Part shown: positions 15,921-28,977 of the stretch, piece after piece
How the letters are laid out: the number at the start of each line of letters is the position of its first letter
How positions within the stretch are numbered: position 1 is the first letter of the stretch
DNA from: Brachyhypopomus gauderio
Taxonomy: Eukaryota > Chordata > Actinopteri > Gymnotiformes > Hypopomidae
NCBI RefSeq assembly: GCF_052324685.1
Contig: NC_135221.1
Coordinates: 21,493,371 to 21,557,370, forward strand
Direction of reading: 5' to 3'
Length of the DNA stretch: 64,000 bases
Notes under the pieces: generated by a model
What the model was told of the DNA's origin: nothing
Databases searched by the model: none
What the model saw: the letters and a program-made list of their open reading frames with translations, nothing else
Translations under genes and position numbers: made by a program

Positions 15921-16567
15921 TTGATGGGGAAGTGGCTGGTGCCAATCAGCCCATTTACTGCTGTTGTGTTTTATCAGTACCATAGTTTATTGCCGTTGTG
16001 CTGCTTGTCAGGCTATCCAGAAAGGCAACATGGAGGTGGCCCGGATACATGCTGAAAACGCAATACGCCAGAAGCACCAGTCCATCAACTTCCTGCGGAT
16101 GAGCGCCCGAGTGGATGCAGTGGCTGCTCGGGTGCAAACAGCCGTTACCACAAATAAGGTGAGAAGCAGCCACAGAACATCTAAACTCTGCTCGTAACCA
16201 CATACACCGAGGCTGGTTTCCATCCCGAAATGTCTGTTTTTGCAATTAAATCTAAGAAGTATAAGGCACTTGAAAATACACCTGGATAGGTTTGTTTAGT
16301 TTACGCTGACCACTTAGCCGTCAATACAGGTAATATATAAAATGCACCTATTTTCCATCTTCTGTCCGTAAGCTTATCCTGGTATTAACTTGAGACTTGA
16401 CTTGGACTACAGCCTAAAATGCTTGGACTTGCATTGGGGAACTTATGAACATCTCTGGTTGAGAGTGACATCTACCTGTGAAGATGAGAAATTATTTTTT
16501 AAGTGTAAAATCTCCTTTAATATTTTAAAATTCTTTGCTACTGATGTTCTGCTTTGCTATTCCCAAA

Positions 16568-16624
<57 letters not shown>

Positions 16625-19600
16625 AAAGTCGCACACACATGCACAGAAATCATGTACAAACATAAAATATTTATATTGTGTTACCCTGCTGGAAGTAGCC
16701 ATCAGAAGGTGGGTACACTGTGGTCATAAAGGGATGGACATGGTCAGCAACAATACTCAGGTAGGCTGTGGCATTGACATGATGCTCAATTGGTACTAAT
16801 GGGTCCAAAGTGTACCAGGAAAATAAACCCCACACCATTGCACCACCACCACCAGCCTGAACCGTTGATACAAGGCAGGATGGATCCATGCTTTCATGTA
16901 GTTGACACCAAATTCTGACCCTAACATCTGAATGTCGCAGCAGAAATTGAGACTCATCAGACCAGGCAACGTTTTTCCAATCTTCTGTTGTCCAATTTTG
17001 TTGAGCCTCAGTTTCCTGTTCTTAGCTGACAGGAGTGTCACCCGGTGTGGTCTTCTGCTGCTGTAGCCCATCCTCCTCAAGGTTCCACGTGTTGTGTGTT
17101 CAGAGATGCTCTTCTGCATGCCTCGGTTGTAACGACTTGTTATTTGAGTTAGTGTTGCCGTTCTATCAGCTCGAACCAGTCTGGCCATTCTCCTCTGACC
17201 TCTGGCATCAACAAGGCATTTGCACACACAGAATTGCTGCTCACTGGATATTTTCTCTTTTTCAGACCATTCTCTGTAAACACTAGAGATGGTTGTACAT
17301 GAAACTCCCAGTAGATCAGCAGTTTGTCAAATACTCAGACCAGCACACCTGGCAGAAACAACCATGCCATGTTCAAAGTCACTTAAATCACCTTTCTTCC
17401 CCATTTTGATGCTCTGTTTGAACTGCAACAGATCGTCTTGGCCATGTCTACATGCCTAAATGCATTGAGTTGCTGCCATGTGATTGGCTGATTCGACATT
17501 TGCATAAATGAGCAGTTGGACAGGTGTTCCTGATAAAGTGGGCGGTGAGTGTATATTGTTTGTTTTTCAGGTCACCAAATCTATGGCAGGTGTAGTTAAA
17601 TCTATGGATGCAACACTGAAGAGCATGAACTTGGAAAAGGTGATTATAAATCTTTGGATTATAAATGAGTTTAAATGCAGTGTTTAGTCTTTTGAGCTGC
17701 ATCATGTATGTGCCAGAAATGTTTTAGTTTACACTTAAATGTCTGACAATGTTGATGTTAACCTGCACTACCTATAGTACGTTTGTGCACCCATATCTTC
17801 CTTAGAATAACGTGCATGTTGTTTCAGAAGGAAACATTGAAAATAGTGCAAGGTCACGTTGTTGGATGGGGTGCGACAGGAAAACACTCATAACAGAATG
17901 TGGATCTGCTGATTTTGGAGGAGTTTAATATTGTACAGATTTGTTAAATCTGAGTTACAAAAGAGGTAACAGAAGTGTTGAGTATTTTTATTGCTATTTA
18001 TTGGCATTTATAAAGCACTGTTTGTATCAATAATGGTTCAATAAAGAATAGTTAATTTTGTTAAAGGTCAGGCTGATTTTCAGGCAGATTGTCTCATTTC
18101 ATCTGTAGGCTGTAGCCGAGCTGTTTGTCCTAGGCTAGTTTAATGGATTAGGTTTGCACTGATTAGGCATGCAGCAGCAGTGATTCTATGCCGTTACAAT
18201 TGAAATAAATGGGAAGATTTTATATGACCTTAATCCTTCCAAGGTGCTTTCTCTTATTTTGTGCATGGTACATATGCGTAATTTACTGCAAAGCTGTTTC
18301 ATGCATGATCTGGTTATCTGTCTGTCTGTCGAGGTAGGCAACTTGTTTATGTACTGTGCTAATGTGTGCCATATTAATGTGTGCCATATTTTTGCCAATT
18401 GTGATTTTTCACCGCAATCGAAATTTGTCCTCCACTTTTAACCCATCTGTGCAGTTAGAACACACACACACACACACTAGTGATTACTAGGGGGCTGTGG
18501 ATCACACGTGCCCAGAGCGGTGGGCAGCCCTAGCCCGGCGCTCGGGGAGCAGTTGGGGTTAGGTGCCTTGCTCAAGGGCACCTCAGTCATGGCCTCAGGT
18601 CTGGGAATCGAACCCACGACCCTCCGGTCACAAGACCAGTTCCCTAACCACCAGGCCATGAGATATAGTTTTAATATCATTCTGAAGCCAAAATTGGGAT
18701 TCAAGGAACAACCAAACAGTCTGATTAATGAGCAGTGATCAGACCTGTGGAGTGTGTATGCGTCGCCTTGCACAGATCTCAGCTCTGATGGACAAGTTTG
18801 AGCACCAGTTTGAAACGCTGGACGTGCAGACGGTGCAGATGGAGGACACCATGGGGAACACCACCACGCTGACTACACCCCAGGTGCTGCAGCCCACCTC
18901 ATCCGCCCGCCTCCACCCGCCCACCTCCACCCACACAGCATGCCCCTCCATCACGTCTTTTAATGCCGATGACCTATTTTTGACTTAATTCTTGTACATA
19001 GTATTTTTTGTAATGCATTTCCTTTCTCGATTGGTGCTACAGAATGAAGTGGAGTCTCTGATGCATGAGATGGCGGATGAAGCTGGGTAGGTTATGATCT
19101 ATTTCTCTCTGCTAGTGTGATGAAATTCTGAATCTTCTCCCATAAAAAAGTTATTCTAGAAACACGTCACACATGGCAGTCCCTGTTTGTGGATCCATTG
19201 GTTTAAACAGTGATTGAGAGAGACTGTTCTGTGTTTAATTTTGAAATTAGAGGATGCAAAATGGTAGAAGGCAAGAAGGTGAAATAAATTTCTTTTGGTG
19301 TCTCTCACCATGTTTCTCATCATATGCATTCAAACAGTTTATCATAAGGCTTTTTTTATTACATTTCTTTAGTAACTCAGCCATGTTTTATTGATCAATT
19401 CAGAGATGCTGAAGATATTGCAGCTTCATGCCTGCACTCAATATATGACCGTTTCAGTACATATTTGTTCCTGTTTTGATCTGTATAGCCCCTTTAGTCT
19501 TCATAGATCAGACCATCTGAGCCAAGCGGTAAGAAATTAGTCACTACCCTAAATACACCTGAGGAATGTTTAGCTGATGAAAGTTCTGGAGAGCACTTTA

Positions 19601-20864
19601 GCATCTCAGCTAATAGAACCAACATGGAGAATCTAATCTGAACGCCTGTGTCGGCAAACCAGAGGTGAAGTAACAGACTTTGTGGTGGAGGTTAGCAGGT
19701 CTGTCCACTTCTCCTGTGTCCGCTCGACAGGGGGCTGAATCCACCCCTACCACGGTGGCTCCTGTGGGTTCTTCGGCAGACGTTAGCTCAACACGTTGTG
19801 TCTGCGGTGCAGTGAGACGCCTCCGCTAGCCAACACTCCCTCCGCAAATTCTGTACACAGCCACTACCCACAATGCCCGCTACAAACAGCCTCGGGCCGA
19901 AGGAAGCGTGCGGCGGCGTGAGAACTCCCGCTTCAGCTAAACGGCTCAAACCAGCCATCTGTTGGGATCACACATCTCCGAGTCTGATCTCTGTACCCCT
20001 CACCCACCTGCTCATCCTTCTCTCCTTCCAATACATGGAAAGGCCCTTGCAGATGGCTGACTAAACACATTCTCCAGCAGGAGGTGCCAGAGGTGCTGGC
20101 CAGCTGACACACACACACACACACACACACAGAGCCATCACCACTCGCTAAACCCAGCTTGTCAAACAAACAATCTTCTTCCTCTTTCAGTTGGAGCCTG
20201 TGGGAAGTTTACATTTGTGCTCCCAGTAGAGTAACTCACATGGATGTATTTAATCCTGTGTGACGTGTGTGTGTGTGTGCGTTCCCCCCATTCACAGGTT
20301 GGACCTGAACATGGAGCTGCCCCAGGGACAGATGGGTTCTGTTGGCACCAGCGTGGCATCAGCTGAACAGGTAAAACACAACCCTACGGTCACTGTGCAC
20401 TTTGTCTAAAGGCTGAACATTCGTACGTCTCTCTTGAAGGAGCTCCCTGATCCCACTGAACCCTTTCAGCCATTCTGACACATTAGAAGAGGCCTGCTTC
20501 TTCTGTGTGTTATGGAAACGTTAATTCAAATATGATAAAAATGATACATTATTGTTTCATATAGAGATTTCTATTTGTGTGTATCTATTTCTACAGAGAA
20601 TATAAAAGCAGGGAAAGGTGCTAAAATATAGTTTCTAAACCAGTTTCTGTAGTTTCTATTACCTGGTATTAATCCTTTTTTTTTAGGTGTTGTATGCCAT
20701 ATTTGATGTATGTGTACTTTTTACTATTTCAAATATTGCTTTATTTGTGATTAGCTGAGATTGACACTGTGGTGGTGATTTCTCACTAACATTTTGCTGT
20801 AAATTGTGTTTTCTTACAGGACGAGCTTTCTCAGCGCCTGGCCAGGCTGCGAGACCAGATCTAG
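12912..20864 (+). CDS. chmp1b: Charged multivesicular body protein 1B (ESCRT-III), eight exons
   Basis: CHMP1B is a cytosolic ESCRT-III subunit that polymerises on membranes during multivesicular body sorting, abscission and nuclear envelope resealing, and recruits MIT-domain proteins such as VPS4 and spastin. Coding exons are 12912-12927, 13534-13631, 16012-16158, 17571-17639, 18776-18883, 19043-19086, 20298-20370 and 20820-20864. All junctions are GT-AG and the joined frame gives 199 residues, the same length as human CHMP1B. It begins MSNLEKHLFNLKFAAKELER. Further matches include GNMEVARIHAENAIRQK, NFLRMSARVDAVAARVQTAV and ISALMDKFEHQFETLDVQT. The C-terminal helix DELSQRLARLRDQI (186-199) is a MIT-interacting motif. 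The start is fixed by the MSN- N-terminus and the phase-1 junction. CHMP1A differs at most of these positions. Human CHMP1B is intronless, whereas this copy has seven introns. Confidence 0.97.
13205..13326. repeat. Degenerate short tandem repeat in chmp1b intron 1
   Basis: Irregular units of GTGAGGTATTGTGTT or GTGAGGTACTGTG type, about 10-15 bp, repeat with many changes. Confidence 0.75.
13745..15060 (-). mobile_element. Decayed Tc1/mariner element in chmp1b intron 2
   Basis: Minus-strand translation gives broken Tc1-like transposase. The segment 14397-14765 has QRQKCLTWAKEEKNWTVAQW and then DESKF, the region of the first catalytic aspartate. Near 13980-14085 is the C-terminal tail HRIDAVIHAQGTLTKY with stops. 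Related inverted sequences CTCAGAAAATTTGAATATT (about 13887) and its counterpart (about 15000-15020) mark the terminal repeat regions. Frameshifts and stops show that it is inactive. Outer limits are approximate. Confidence 0.85.
15061..16011 (+). other. Rest of chmp1b intron 2
   Basis: No gene seen. A CA/AT/AC microsatellite lies at 15838-15920. The part 15330-15720 has no simple repeats and I do not recognise it. Confidence 0.5.
15838..15920. repeat. CA-AT-AC compound microsatellite
   Basis: A short CA run, about 55 bp of AT and a short AC run, 90 bases before chmp1b exon 3. Confidence 0.96.
16570..16624. repeat. GT microsatellite ending in GA
   Basis: About 24 GT units and four GA units in chmp1b intron 3. 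Confidence 0.97.
16680..17555 (-). mobile_element. Truncated Tc1-like element in chmp1b intron 3
   Basis: Minus-strand translation at 16796-17227 gives Tc1-type transposase, including the HTH region GQRRMARLVRADRTATLTQI and RRMGYSSRRPHRVTLLSAKN. One terminus is present near exon 4 (AAAGTGGGCGGTGAGTGTATA-like end, at 17555). The opposite end, carrying the C-terminal half of the transposase and the second terminal repeat, is missing at 16680. In-frame damage shows that it is dead. The retained end lies 15 bases before chmp1b exon 4. Confidence 0.85.
18464..18664 (-). mobile_element. tRNA-derived SINE in chmp1b intron 4
   Basis: On the minus strand the head has an A-box-like TGGCCTGGTGG (18648-18658) and a B-box GGGTTCGATTCCC (18603-18615) at tRNA-like spacing. 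The body (AGGTGCCCTTGAGCAAGGCA) is common in fish genomes, and the tail is a TG/CA run. The family name is not assigned. Confidence 0.75.
20107..20131. repeat. CA microsatellite in chmp1b intron 6
   Basis: About 12 CA units. Confidence 0.95.
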
Positions 20865-22112
20865 AGTGACACAAACGCCTGAGTGAGTGTAAATATGCAG
20901 GAAGAGACTCATGACAAGCATCACAACTGACCACATGCACATGCTTCACTCTGCCTCACGGGGGCGCTGCTGAGCAAGAGCATACTTCTCAACCCACGTT
21001 TACAGGGGTTGGATTACTCTGGTCATGTCACCGCTGAGTATAAGAATGTCTATCTGTATATGGGAAGTGCAATGAAAAAGGAAATACTCGTGTTTTACTA
21101 CTGTGATGCTGTTCTGACTATTGGGATGTGGCCACTGATGTCCAGAGTATTATTTTAAGGAAGGCTGGACACAGTTTCCATCGACACATTGCTTATTAGC
21201 ACATTATGCAGATAAGTAACGAAACCACGCACAGCCCAGGAGGAAAGGGTTCAAAGTGTCGCATTTTGGAGTATCTGGAAACAATCTTTTCATTTGTGCA
21301 CTGAGGAGTCCAAGTTGCTGCTCAGAATGCAGCTGGTGCCACTTGTAGAAGTGGCAGGAGGAAATGCAGGAGATGTGATCCAGTCAAACGCCACCACGCA
21401 GGTCCTGCTGGAACCACAGCAGCGCTCCTCACCTGGGACAATGGGCCACGTTACAGTACAAATACATCTTGTGCATGTATAAAAGCTTCCAAAACGATTG
21501 AAGTGTTTTGTTATTTTTTTCTATTCCTTCAGGCTCGTGTATTTATGTATTTTATTTATTATTTATGTTCACACAAATACATCTGCTATCCCTATACTAT
21601 ATTCTTGCTATATTGGTGTTGCATGGTTGAGATTTGTTTTATTAAAAAAAGTTAAAATGTTAGTTAAAATGACCAGCTACATTTTTATTTATTATTGTGT
21701 TGCTCTCCCATTTTGAATTCTTAAAATTTGTAGTGTGTGTGTGTGTGTATATAACAACCTCTACACTAAGGTGGTGATAAAATTGTTTATCACTAGCCCA
21801 GGGCTGCTTGTGTAGTATTTTCACCTGCTAAGAACCCTTGTCTAATGTGAAATATGGGAAAATAAAAGTTGTTTTATGTCTTTTTTTTTAACCTTATGGG
21901 AGTATTTGGCCTTACTGTGTCTGTGCTTTTCGCTATTACCGAAGAGACTGAACATCTCAAGAAAAATTTGTCAACTAGTTTAACTGCCAAACTGCTTATA
22001 TATGATTCTACGCTGTGTTTATAGACTACTGATGTTTAACATGCGTCAAGACACATTGCATTTGGCCATGGCAATTTTTGACATGTTAAAAATACCGTTT
22101 TCCTTGAATAAA
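20865..22112 (+). other. chmp1b: 3' UTR of chmp1b with two candidate polyadenylation signals
   Basis: After TAG the sequence shows no further exon. AATAAA occurs at 21861-21866, followed by a GT- and T-rich stretch, and at 22107-22112, followed by TGCCTGTCTCTTTG. Either would give a 3' UTR of 1.0-1.3 kb. Which is used cannot be decided from the sequence. Confidence 0.5.
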
Positions 22113-23224
22113 AAAACGTGCCTGTCTCTTTGTTTGACTCACTTCACTGTCTGAGTCCACCTCCTTATTCAGCCAAATCGCGCTTCACTGCTGTTCTGAC
22201 AGCGCGGGTCAACTTGTCCTCCGTGGGACGGCTCACACTGGGAGCCCGTTGTGCCGTAAACGGTCAGCTTTGATGGCCCTCGGCCGCCGGGCCGGGCCTC
22301 CCCTCGGCTCCGGCTGGCCAACGGGAAACAGATGCAAGGTCAAAAGTCTCACCTGGGTCGGAAGTAGCGCTCGGCCGCTCGCATGCCATGGCGTCATTAC
22401 AGAGCGATGAAGGGAGTGCTCTATCTGACCCAGCTGCAACCAATTTCAGGCACTGAGCGCGGCCCGTGTGCCGGCGGATCCGACCACGGCTCGGACACAT
22501 GACCTCTGGCTCCCAGGGAAGGCCCATCCCAGCCAATTATAATCAAGAACCTTTGACTGACAGCCCAGCTGGGCAGAATCCTCCATTACGGACATTGGTG
22601 TAGACAATTTTATTACCTGTTGTTATACCATTATGTTGCTTACTATCCCCTCAGTTCAGTGTACACTGAGCATGTCTGCTCTTTTAAACTGTTATGCTTG
22701 CGACTAAGCGCTCTTGATTCAGAACAGTCTTCGTCCAAGTGATGGAACTAGCTCTAGATGGTGTTGTATGACTTGTTGAACTGCTAAAATGGCTGCACAG
22801 ACATGTTCCGCTATTTTGTCTCCTTCTACACCACTGTGTCGAGCAGAAAGTGCCCCCACCGTATTCTGGTGCGTTCTTCCACATTACAGTGGCACATTCT
22901 CTCCGAGTGCCTCAGTTAAGAGTGTTTCCCTGGCCGGCCAGCGCTGTCTTCAGGCAGGAAGCCTTTCTTCTTCCAGACCTCCGCTGGCAGCTTCTCCAAG
23001 CCCCATTCTCACCTCTGCGCCGAAGCTCCAGGGAAGCATGGCTGTCGGAGGCGGGAGAAGAGATTTAATAAAGCCGCAGAGGCGAGGACAGCGGGCATCT
23101 GCTTTCCGAGCTGCAGTCGGGGGCTCATCCCCAGGCTGGGGGCCCAGTTCTTCAGTGGTGGCCCTGCGGATGGGCAGCTGAAAGCGAAGCATCGGCACGT
23201 CCACTTCTCACAGCTTGGAGCTGA

Positions 23225-23247
23225 TGGGGGGGGGGGGGGGGGGGGGG
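23225..23247. repeat. G homopolymer (about 23)
   Basis: Pure G run, prone to slippage and assembly error. Confidence 0.95.
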
Positions 23248-26200
23248 CGTACAGGATAACGGGGCACCTCCCGAGCCCTTCACTCCCTTGCCTTGGGTCG
23301 TGAAACTGTAGCCGCTCTCGCGTGTCACTCGGACCCTTGCGTCTTTAACCCCCACCCACTCGTGGAAACATTCAATTTTCCCTGTGTCTGACGCCTGTCG
23401 GAAAAGAACCAGGCACCAGGAAGACACAGGAAGCTGCACGTATTGGCTCTGCTTGCTATAGTGGGGCATGCGTGTCCAGTTACTTCAGCAGAGGGCCTCC
23501 CCCGATCTCCTTTATACACTTGCACATGCCGTGAATCTGCCGCTGACCCCGCTGACCCCGCGTACTTCCTTACACATGTGTTATCTAAAAAGCTGCTTTT
23601 GATTTGCTCTCATTGCGTTTGCCACTGCAGCTGGTCCTTGTGTTTCTAGATGCCAAGTCCATTAAGATCACAATGGCAACATGCAGATTGGTAATTGGTT
23701 AATAATCTGACTAATAGCTTGATTGGAATATGTCCACAGACGTCCACGCCATATTGGCAATAGGCAACTCTCATTGAGGCCATTCTGAGTACAATTACTA
23801 TACAACTGAACAAGGTGGGCAAATAAACTATTAAATAGAAGAATGAAAGGATTTTTAAATGATCAGTTAGAATGAAGGATATCAGTAAAGTGTAAAGTGC
23901 ACAATAACAAACTATTCAGAGTATATGAGCAAATAAATGGCAGTGAGTTTACACAAACTATTAATAAAATACTGTATATGTAGCAGAATTTTACAGCGTA
24001 TGATGCATGAACACTGAACACATGGGTACCACGCTGTTATCTCACCGAGTGAACTAGTGCTGCTGGTTATCAAGGTAACGTAAGTGGTGCTCATGCATGT
24101 CATATTGGCTCGTATTATAGTGTACATGCAAAATAAGTTTGTTGAGCAGTGTGTGTATTTAAGCAGCTTGGTCCTAATCTTGTTCCTAGTCTACAATCAC
24201 AATAAATTCTGTTGGATTGCAAAACATCTTTGCATGTAAACATCACAGAAGCTCCAAACTCTCACTCTCGTAACTGGCATTTGCTCTCTACCCCCAGTCT
24301 CCTCCTGCACTATCTATTACAGTAATATTACAGCCCAGCACATGGGCAGACAAACTATCTATCCGCCCCAACTTCAAATGAGAGACGAGCGGTTTTACTG
24401 CAGTGCCCTCATATGCATGTGGACCAAAGTGATGGGCAGAGAGGATGTGCAGGGTTGTCATAACACACCACTGTGCACAGGGCCTCCACAGGCCTCTGTG
24501 TTTTATGGCCCTGGGAGCTCAAGGTCAGAAGGTTAATAAGGCGTCGTCTTCTGCTCAGTTGGTGACAGAATGCCTTGCTGCTGAACTCTGGAGAGACTTT
24601 CTGGGGAGTGAATGCACAGAGAAGCAAGTGTGAGGTCAACTAGAGCAAAATAAATATATAACATGAACAAATCAAAATGTCTGGATATGTGGTATTAGAT
24701 GTTAGGTGTGTCTGAAGGCACCAGCAGTCTGAGCCACTATGTAGTACAAGATTACTTTGAGCACACTGGTGTGTGGAGACATTACCGCGTGTGTATGCGG
24801 CGATGAAGATTAGCGGCTGGCCGGGAGACAGACAGCGAGGGGGGAAAAATGCACACATATGGAAAAGTGGTTGACGGGCCTCAGTTAGTCACACTCCTGC
24901 GTCTCTAATTGAATTACCGTTGACAGCAAACCGCGGGCCGAGCTCTAGCCCCTAAGCAGCCGGCGGGGAGGGGTGAGGCGTTTGCCGTGGACTGGGGCAT
25001 TCGCCCTGAAATCAATTACCAGCACAAGGGGCCAAGGATGATCTGGGTCCACCGGCCACATCCTGCAGGTCAGACCCAGGACTGACAGCAGCATCTGGAG
25101 CTATCCAAGCACACTGACCCCAAAGCAGCACTTGAAAGCAGGCCTAGCAGGGAGTGGACAAGGGGTGGCTCTAAATCACCTGCTTGCCCCTGCCACCTGA
25201 TACCCAAGGTTGGAGCATCTCTACCAGCCTTCCCTGTCCATCTTACTGAGACGAGGGCCGTGGAATGGCTGAGGCTGAACCTATCGCATGAAGGAAGCGG
25301 GCCTAACCCTAGGAACATCAATCCCAGGGAGGCGGAGGTATCAGAGTATTTGATGACTTCAAAAGCATGTGTCCATCTCATATCAGTAGCCAGGCCCACA
25401 GAGATTTGCCCTGCAGCAATCTCTAGCTTGGATTGCACAAACCCAGAAAAAGGCCAGAAACACATGCCTTCCACTTAGTGAGCCAAACCACATATTACAT
25501 GTAATGGCAGGTGTCAGAAGAAAGTCTGAGATACGCAAACTATGATGCTCGATTGAGCATGTTTCAGACTCTGGATCTAGACCATTGATTCTACCCCTTC
25601 CATTCCAAACTCTCATAGCAACAGCTATTATTTAATGGAAGTGTGAACATATTTTAACATTCCTGTTTGATCTTATCAGTTCCAGAAACCAACAGTATGT
25701 TAATGGCATTCAGCAGCCAAAAACATCTCTCCAAACATTCAGCCTTCATACCCACTCTCTTTAGGACATTTGTCCACAACTAAGCAAGCGAATGACTCAC
25801 GTGTGGACAGATTCCTCTGTTAAGAACTACAGGAACTTGACTTCTGGAGAAGGCATCACAACATGTTATAGGGGTTCTGGAGTGGGGGGTGGGGCTCGGA
25901 CAGGGATGATGGACAGCTGGGGTCAGAAAGTGGAAAGTGTTTTGTAGGTCCAACACGAGGTCCCTGGAACCTGCTGACAGCTCTCTCCACAGTTCACTTC
26001 CCCTTTACACAGCCGAGGACGGCTATACCACCGAGGGTAATTAAGGGAGCGTACTGCAGAAAGCTTCTGGGGAGTGGATTTATGTCTAATCAGGCCGCGC
26101 TGAAGCGAGAGACCAGTGAAAAATAGCAGAACCATTCTAACGTATAGCATGTTGAACCAGGACTCGCATTAGCAATCCATACAGAGCGTAAATGTGCCTT

Positions 26201-28754
26201 GTTCAATTCTTTCTGTGCTACACCCAAGCAAGCACTGGCTCCAGGTACTGTGAGAGTATTTGTTTCATCATGCCTCTGACGTGTGTTTGGATTTCTCGGG
26301 GAAGTGTAGCTGCTGTTAGGGTCGTTAACGCTGCTGGGAGGGCGGAAGGCGTGATGGACGACACGGACGGGAGAGCGGGGAAGGTGGCCCACACAAACAG
26401 AAGCTGAGCTTCTCGCTGCCGTCCACCCAGCTGTTAGGACTGTAGTTAAAGTGGTTCCTTCTACATGGGCCTGACCCTAACACCCCTCTGCTAACTGTGC
26501 ATACGCTGAACACATGCCTGACTGACATCAGTCTGACCCTTCTACCTGAACTTTCCGAAAGTAGCAACAGGTATGTGTTTTGTGGAAATGCTGGTAATTC
26601 ACAACATATTGTAGTTTTACTGTGGTTAATACCACAGGTGAAGAAAAAAAACTTTATGTGAAAATATTCGCCATCAGACCTTTTTGCAAGCATTTGGGGT
26701 GTTTTTTTATATTTGTTTATGGGGATTAACACATTTAACTGTCTTGTAGATTTCATGTTTAAACCAGTTACAAAGAATCACGATAGGGTACATTTCTGTG
26801 GTTTTTTCACAAGGAAGAAAGACAGCAATATATTACAAGCTTGATAGTGCTGTAGCACTGTGGGGTATAATAGCATGTCTGTTTGCTAAAAAAATCTCAA
26901 GGTTCTCATAAGAAGCAACAGGGGAACCTTAAAGTTACTGAGTGATGAAACACTGAAATGCGGGTTGAGCACATAGGCAGTCATGGTCTAGATCGAGAGC
27001 TAAAAATGCAAAGGCCAGAGGCAGCCCTGCTGTTTGACAGAGGAGAAGAGGATTGCTTAATAAGCTGTTAAACTGCCCTTGCTTTTCACATTATTGGCTG
27101 GAGGTAATTCAATTTCAGCAGCAGCTGGTTTCACTAGAAACCCTACAACATCGTTCAGTCACATCCCATAAGCTGACCTGATAAATAACCTTCTTTTATT
27201 GGGTTTGCAGAGAAAATACCGTCCAACATAAACCTCACGTGAGGCAGGCTAATAGGACTGCAGCCCGGACTGAGCCGTGGGGCGTGTAATCGTACCAGAA
27301 TCACACTGAGATGGGCTCAGCACTTGGGATTCCAAAGCCCTGGCAAGGAATTGTACCAACCAGTCCCAGTCCATTAACAGACAAATTGAACTAAATTGTG
27401 TTTCACCAAGTGAAGCTTCTCAACTTTGTGGGCACAGTAATGTTTACATTCAGCCTGTTGATTGGAAATTTCATTAAGCTGCTGGGTGCCGGTCGTGACT
27501 GCTCTGAGATAATATTAATCAATGTGTGCTCATGTTGTAGTTACCCTCCCCCACAGAGCTGTCACTCAACTTTCCTGCTACAGATTGTCTTTATATTCTA
27601 TGCCAGGACTCGTCCAACTGTACTGGTTTTGATAAATAAGTTCAAATTAAGAGTGTATTTTAAGTGAATATTTCAGAATCCTGGGACAAAGTCATTTTTC
27701 ATATTTTTCTCTATTTTTCTGCCAATATGCCAAGTCCATATTTTACAGGCTGACTAGTGATTCCATATCATGCTGAGGATAAAATTGCGGTAATGCTATT
27801 TCCATACTAAGTATTAAAGAACTCTTTCAGACTCAGTTTGGGAATTTCGTTGGCAAACCTGCAGGTTATATGAATCATGTGAAATTATTTTCAGATCCTT
27901 ATTTTAAATCATATTAATTGTTCACCAGAACACTACAGGCCTGTCTGGGTTACATCGTCACAAGACACAGCATTTGATGACAGTAAGCTAACGTCCACAA
28001 GAGGAAATGGGAGCATGAAAAAAACAGGTGAATGTGTTCATTGAATGATCTGCACACTCTGCAGGATCAGGAAGTCCTAATGGAAACCAGGCATTGCCAA
28101 TCAATCTGTTAATGCTTGACTGGAGAGACAGACAGATGAGGATTTGAAGTCTGAGTGCTCTGACTGACAAGAAGAGGCAGTTTGATTTAATGTGATGTTA
28201 TTACTCATGGTGAAGTTAAGCCTAAACTGATTAACAGGTGCCAACTGTTTACACTGGGTCATAAGAATAAGAATGAATGACTTTACTGATGCTTGAAACT
28301 ACTACTAAAGTAAAATTATAGTAAGAAGGAGCACCTCAAAGAAAACTCTTGAAATTAAAATTGAACAGACTAATTTTGTGTGTATTTAAAAAGCACATTT
28401 TGATTAAGTCTAATGAATCTTTCCATTTCCCAGACATACATGTTACCTTGTAGCATGAGTGTCTCTGACAAGAAAGTTACATATTCCCCCCTCATCGACC
28501 AGTGGGACATTTCCACAGCTTTGGATAATTACTTTTGAAGAACGCTTGAACGCTGTGAAATTCGGCTAATTAGCCTATCACGTCAAAAACAAGGACAGCA
28601 CCAAACGGGTACAACACAAACAAGTATATAAGTAGGTATTGTAGATGAAAACGTTTGAAGGTTTGAGGAGTGGATCATCTATTCTTACGTTGTGGTCAGG
28701 CCTGTGTGAACATTCTGATGGCTCAAAACAATGAACAACAAACTTAGCAGACCC

Positions 28755-28809
28755 TGGTCAGTTACTGGTCAGTTACTGGTCAGTTACTGGCCAGTTACTG
28801 GCCAGTTAC
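28755..28809. repeat. 11-bp tandem repeat, 5 copies
   Basis: Unit TGGTCAGTTAC three times, then TGGCCAGTTAC twice. Confidence 0.95.
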
Positions 28810-28977
28810 AACTAAACTCTCATTTCTTTTTAGCCAAAGAGGCAAAGTTTTTTTTTATTTCAGAAACATATTGAAATGAACATATGAAATGAGGGTGCCA
28901 AAATGTGTGAAAGCAATTTTACGCTTTTTCTTTTTTAGGGTATAAGCTAATACTATAATTACATATACATAGTATAC

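Larger units (their letters stand above)
22113..28977. other. Spacer between the convergent genes chmp1b and tbx22; no gene seen
   Basis: No coding exon is recognisable on either strand. Repeats are a G homopolymer at 23225-23247 and an 11-bp array at 28755-28809. Stretches around 22140-22560, 24880-25060 and 27000-27330 have balanced base composition and no simple repeats, and carry homeodomain-type AATTA/TAATC cores. They could be conserved regulatory DNA, but this is inference. Confidence 0.4.

Noticed and set aside
18600-18664. Possible tRNA gene
   Set aside because: A- and B-box motifs are present, but the sequence does not fold as a full tRNA and continues into a SINE body.
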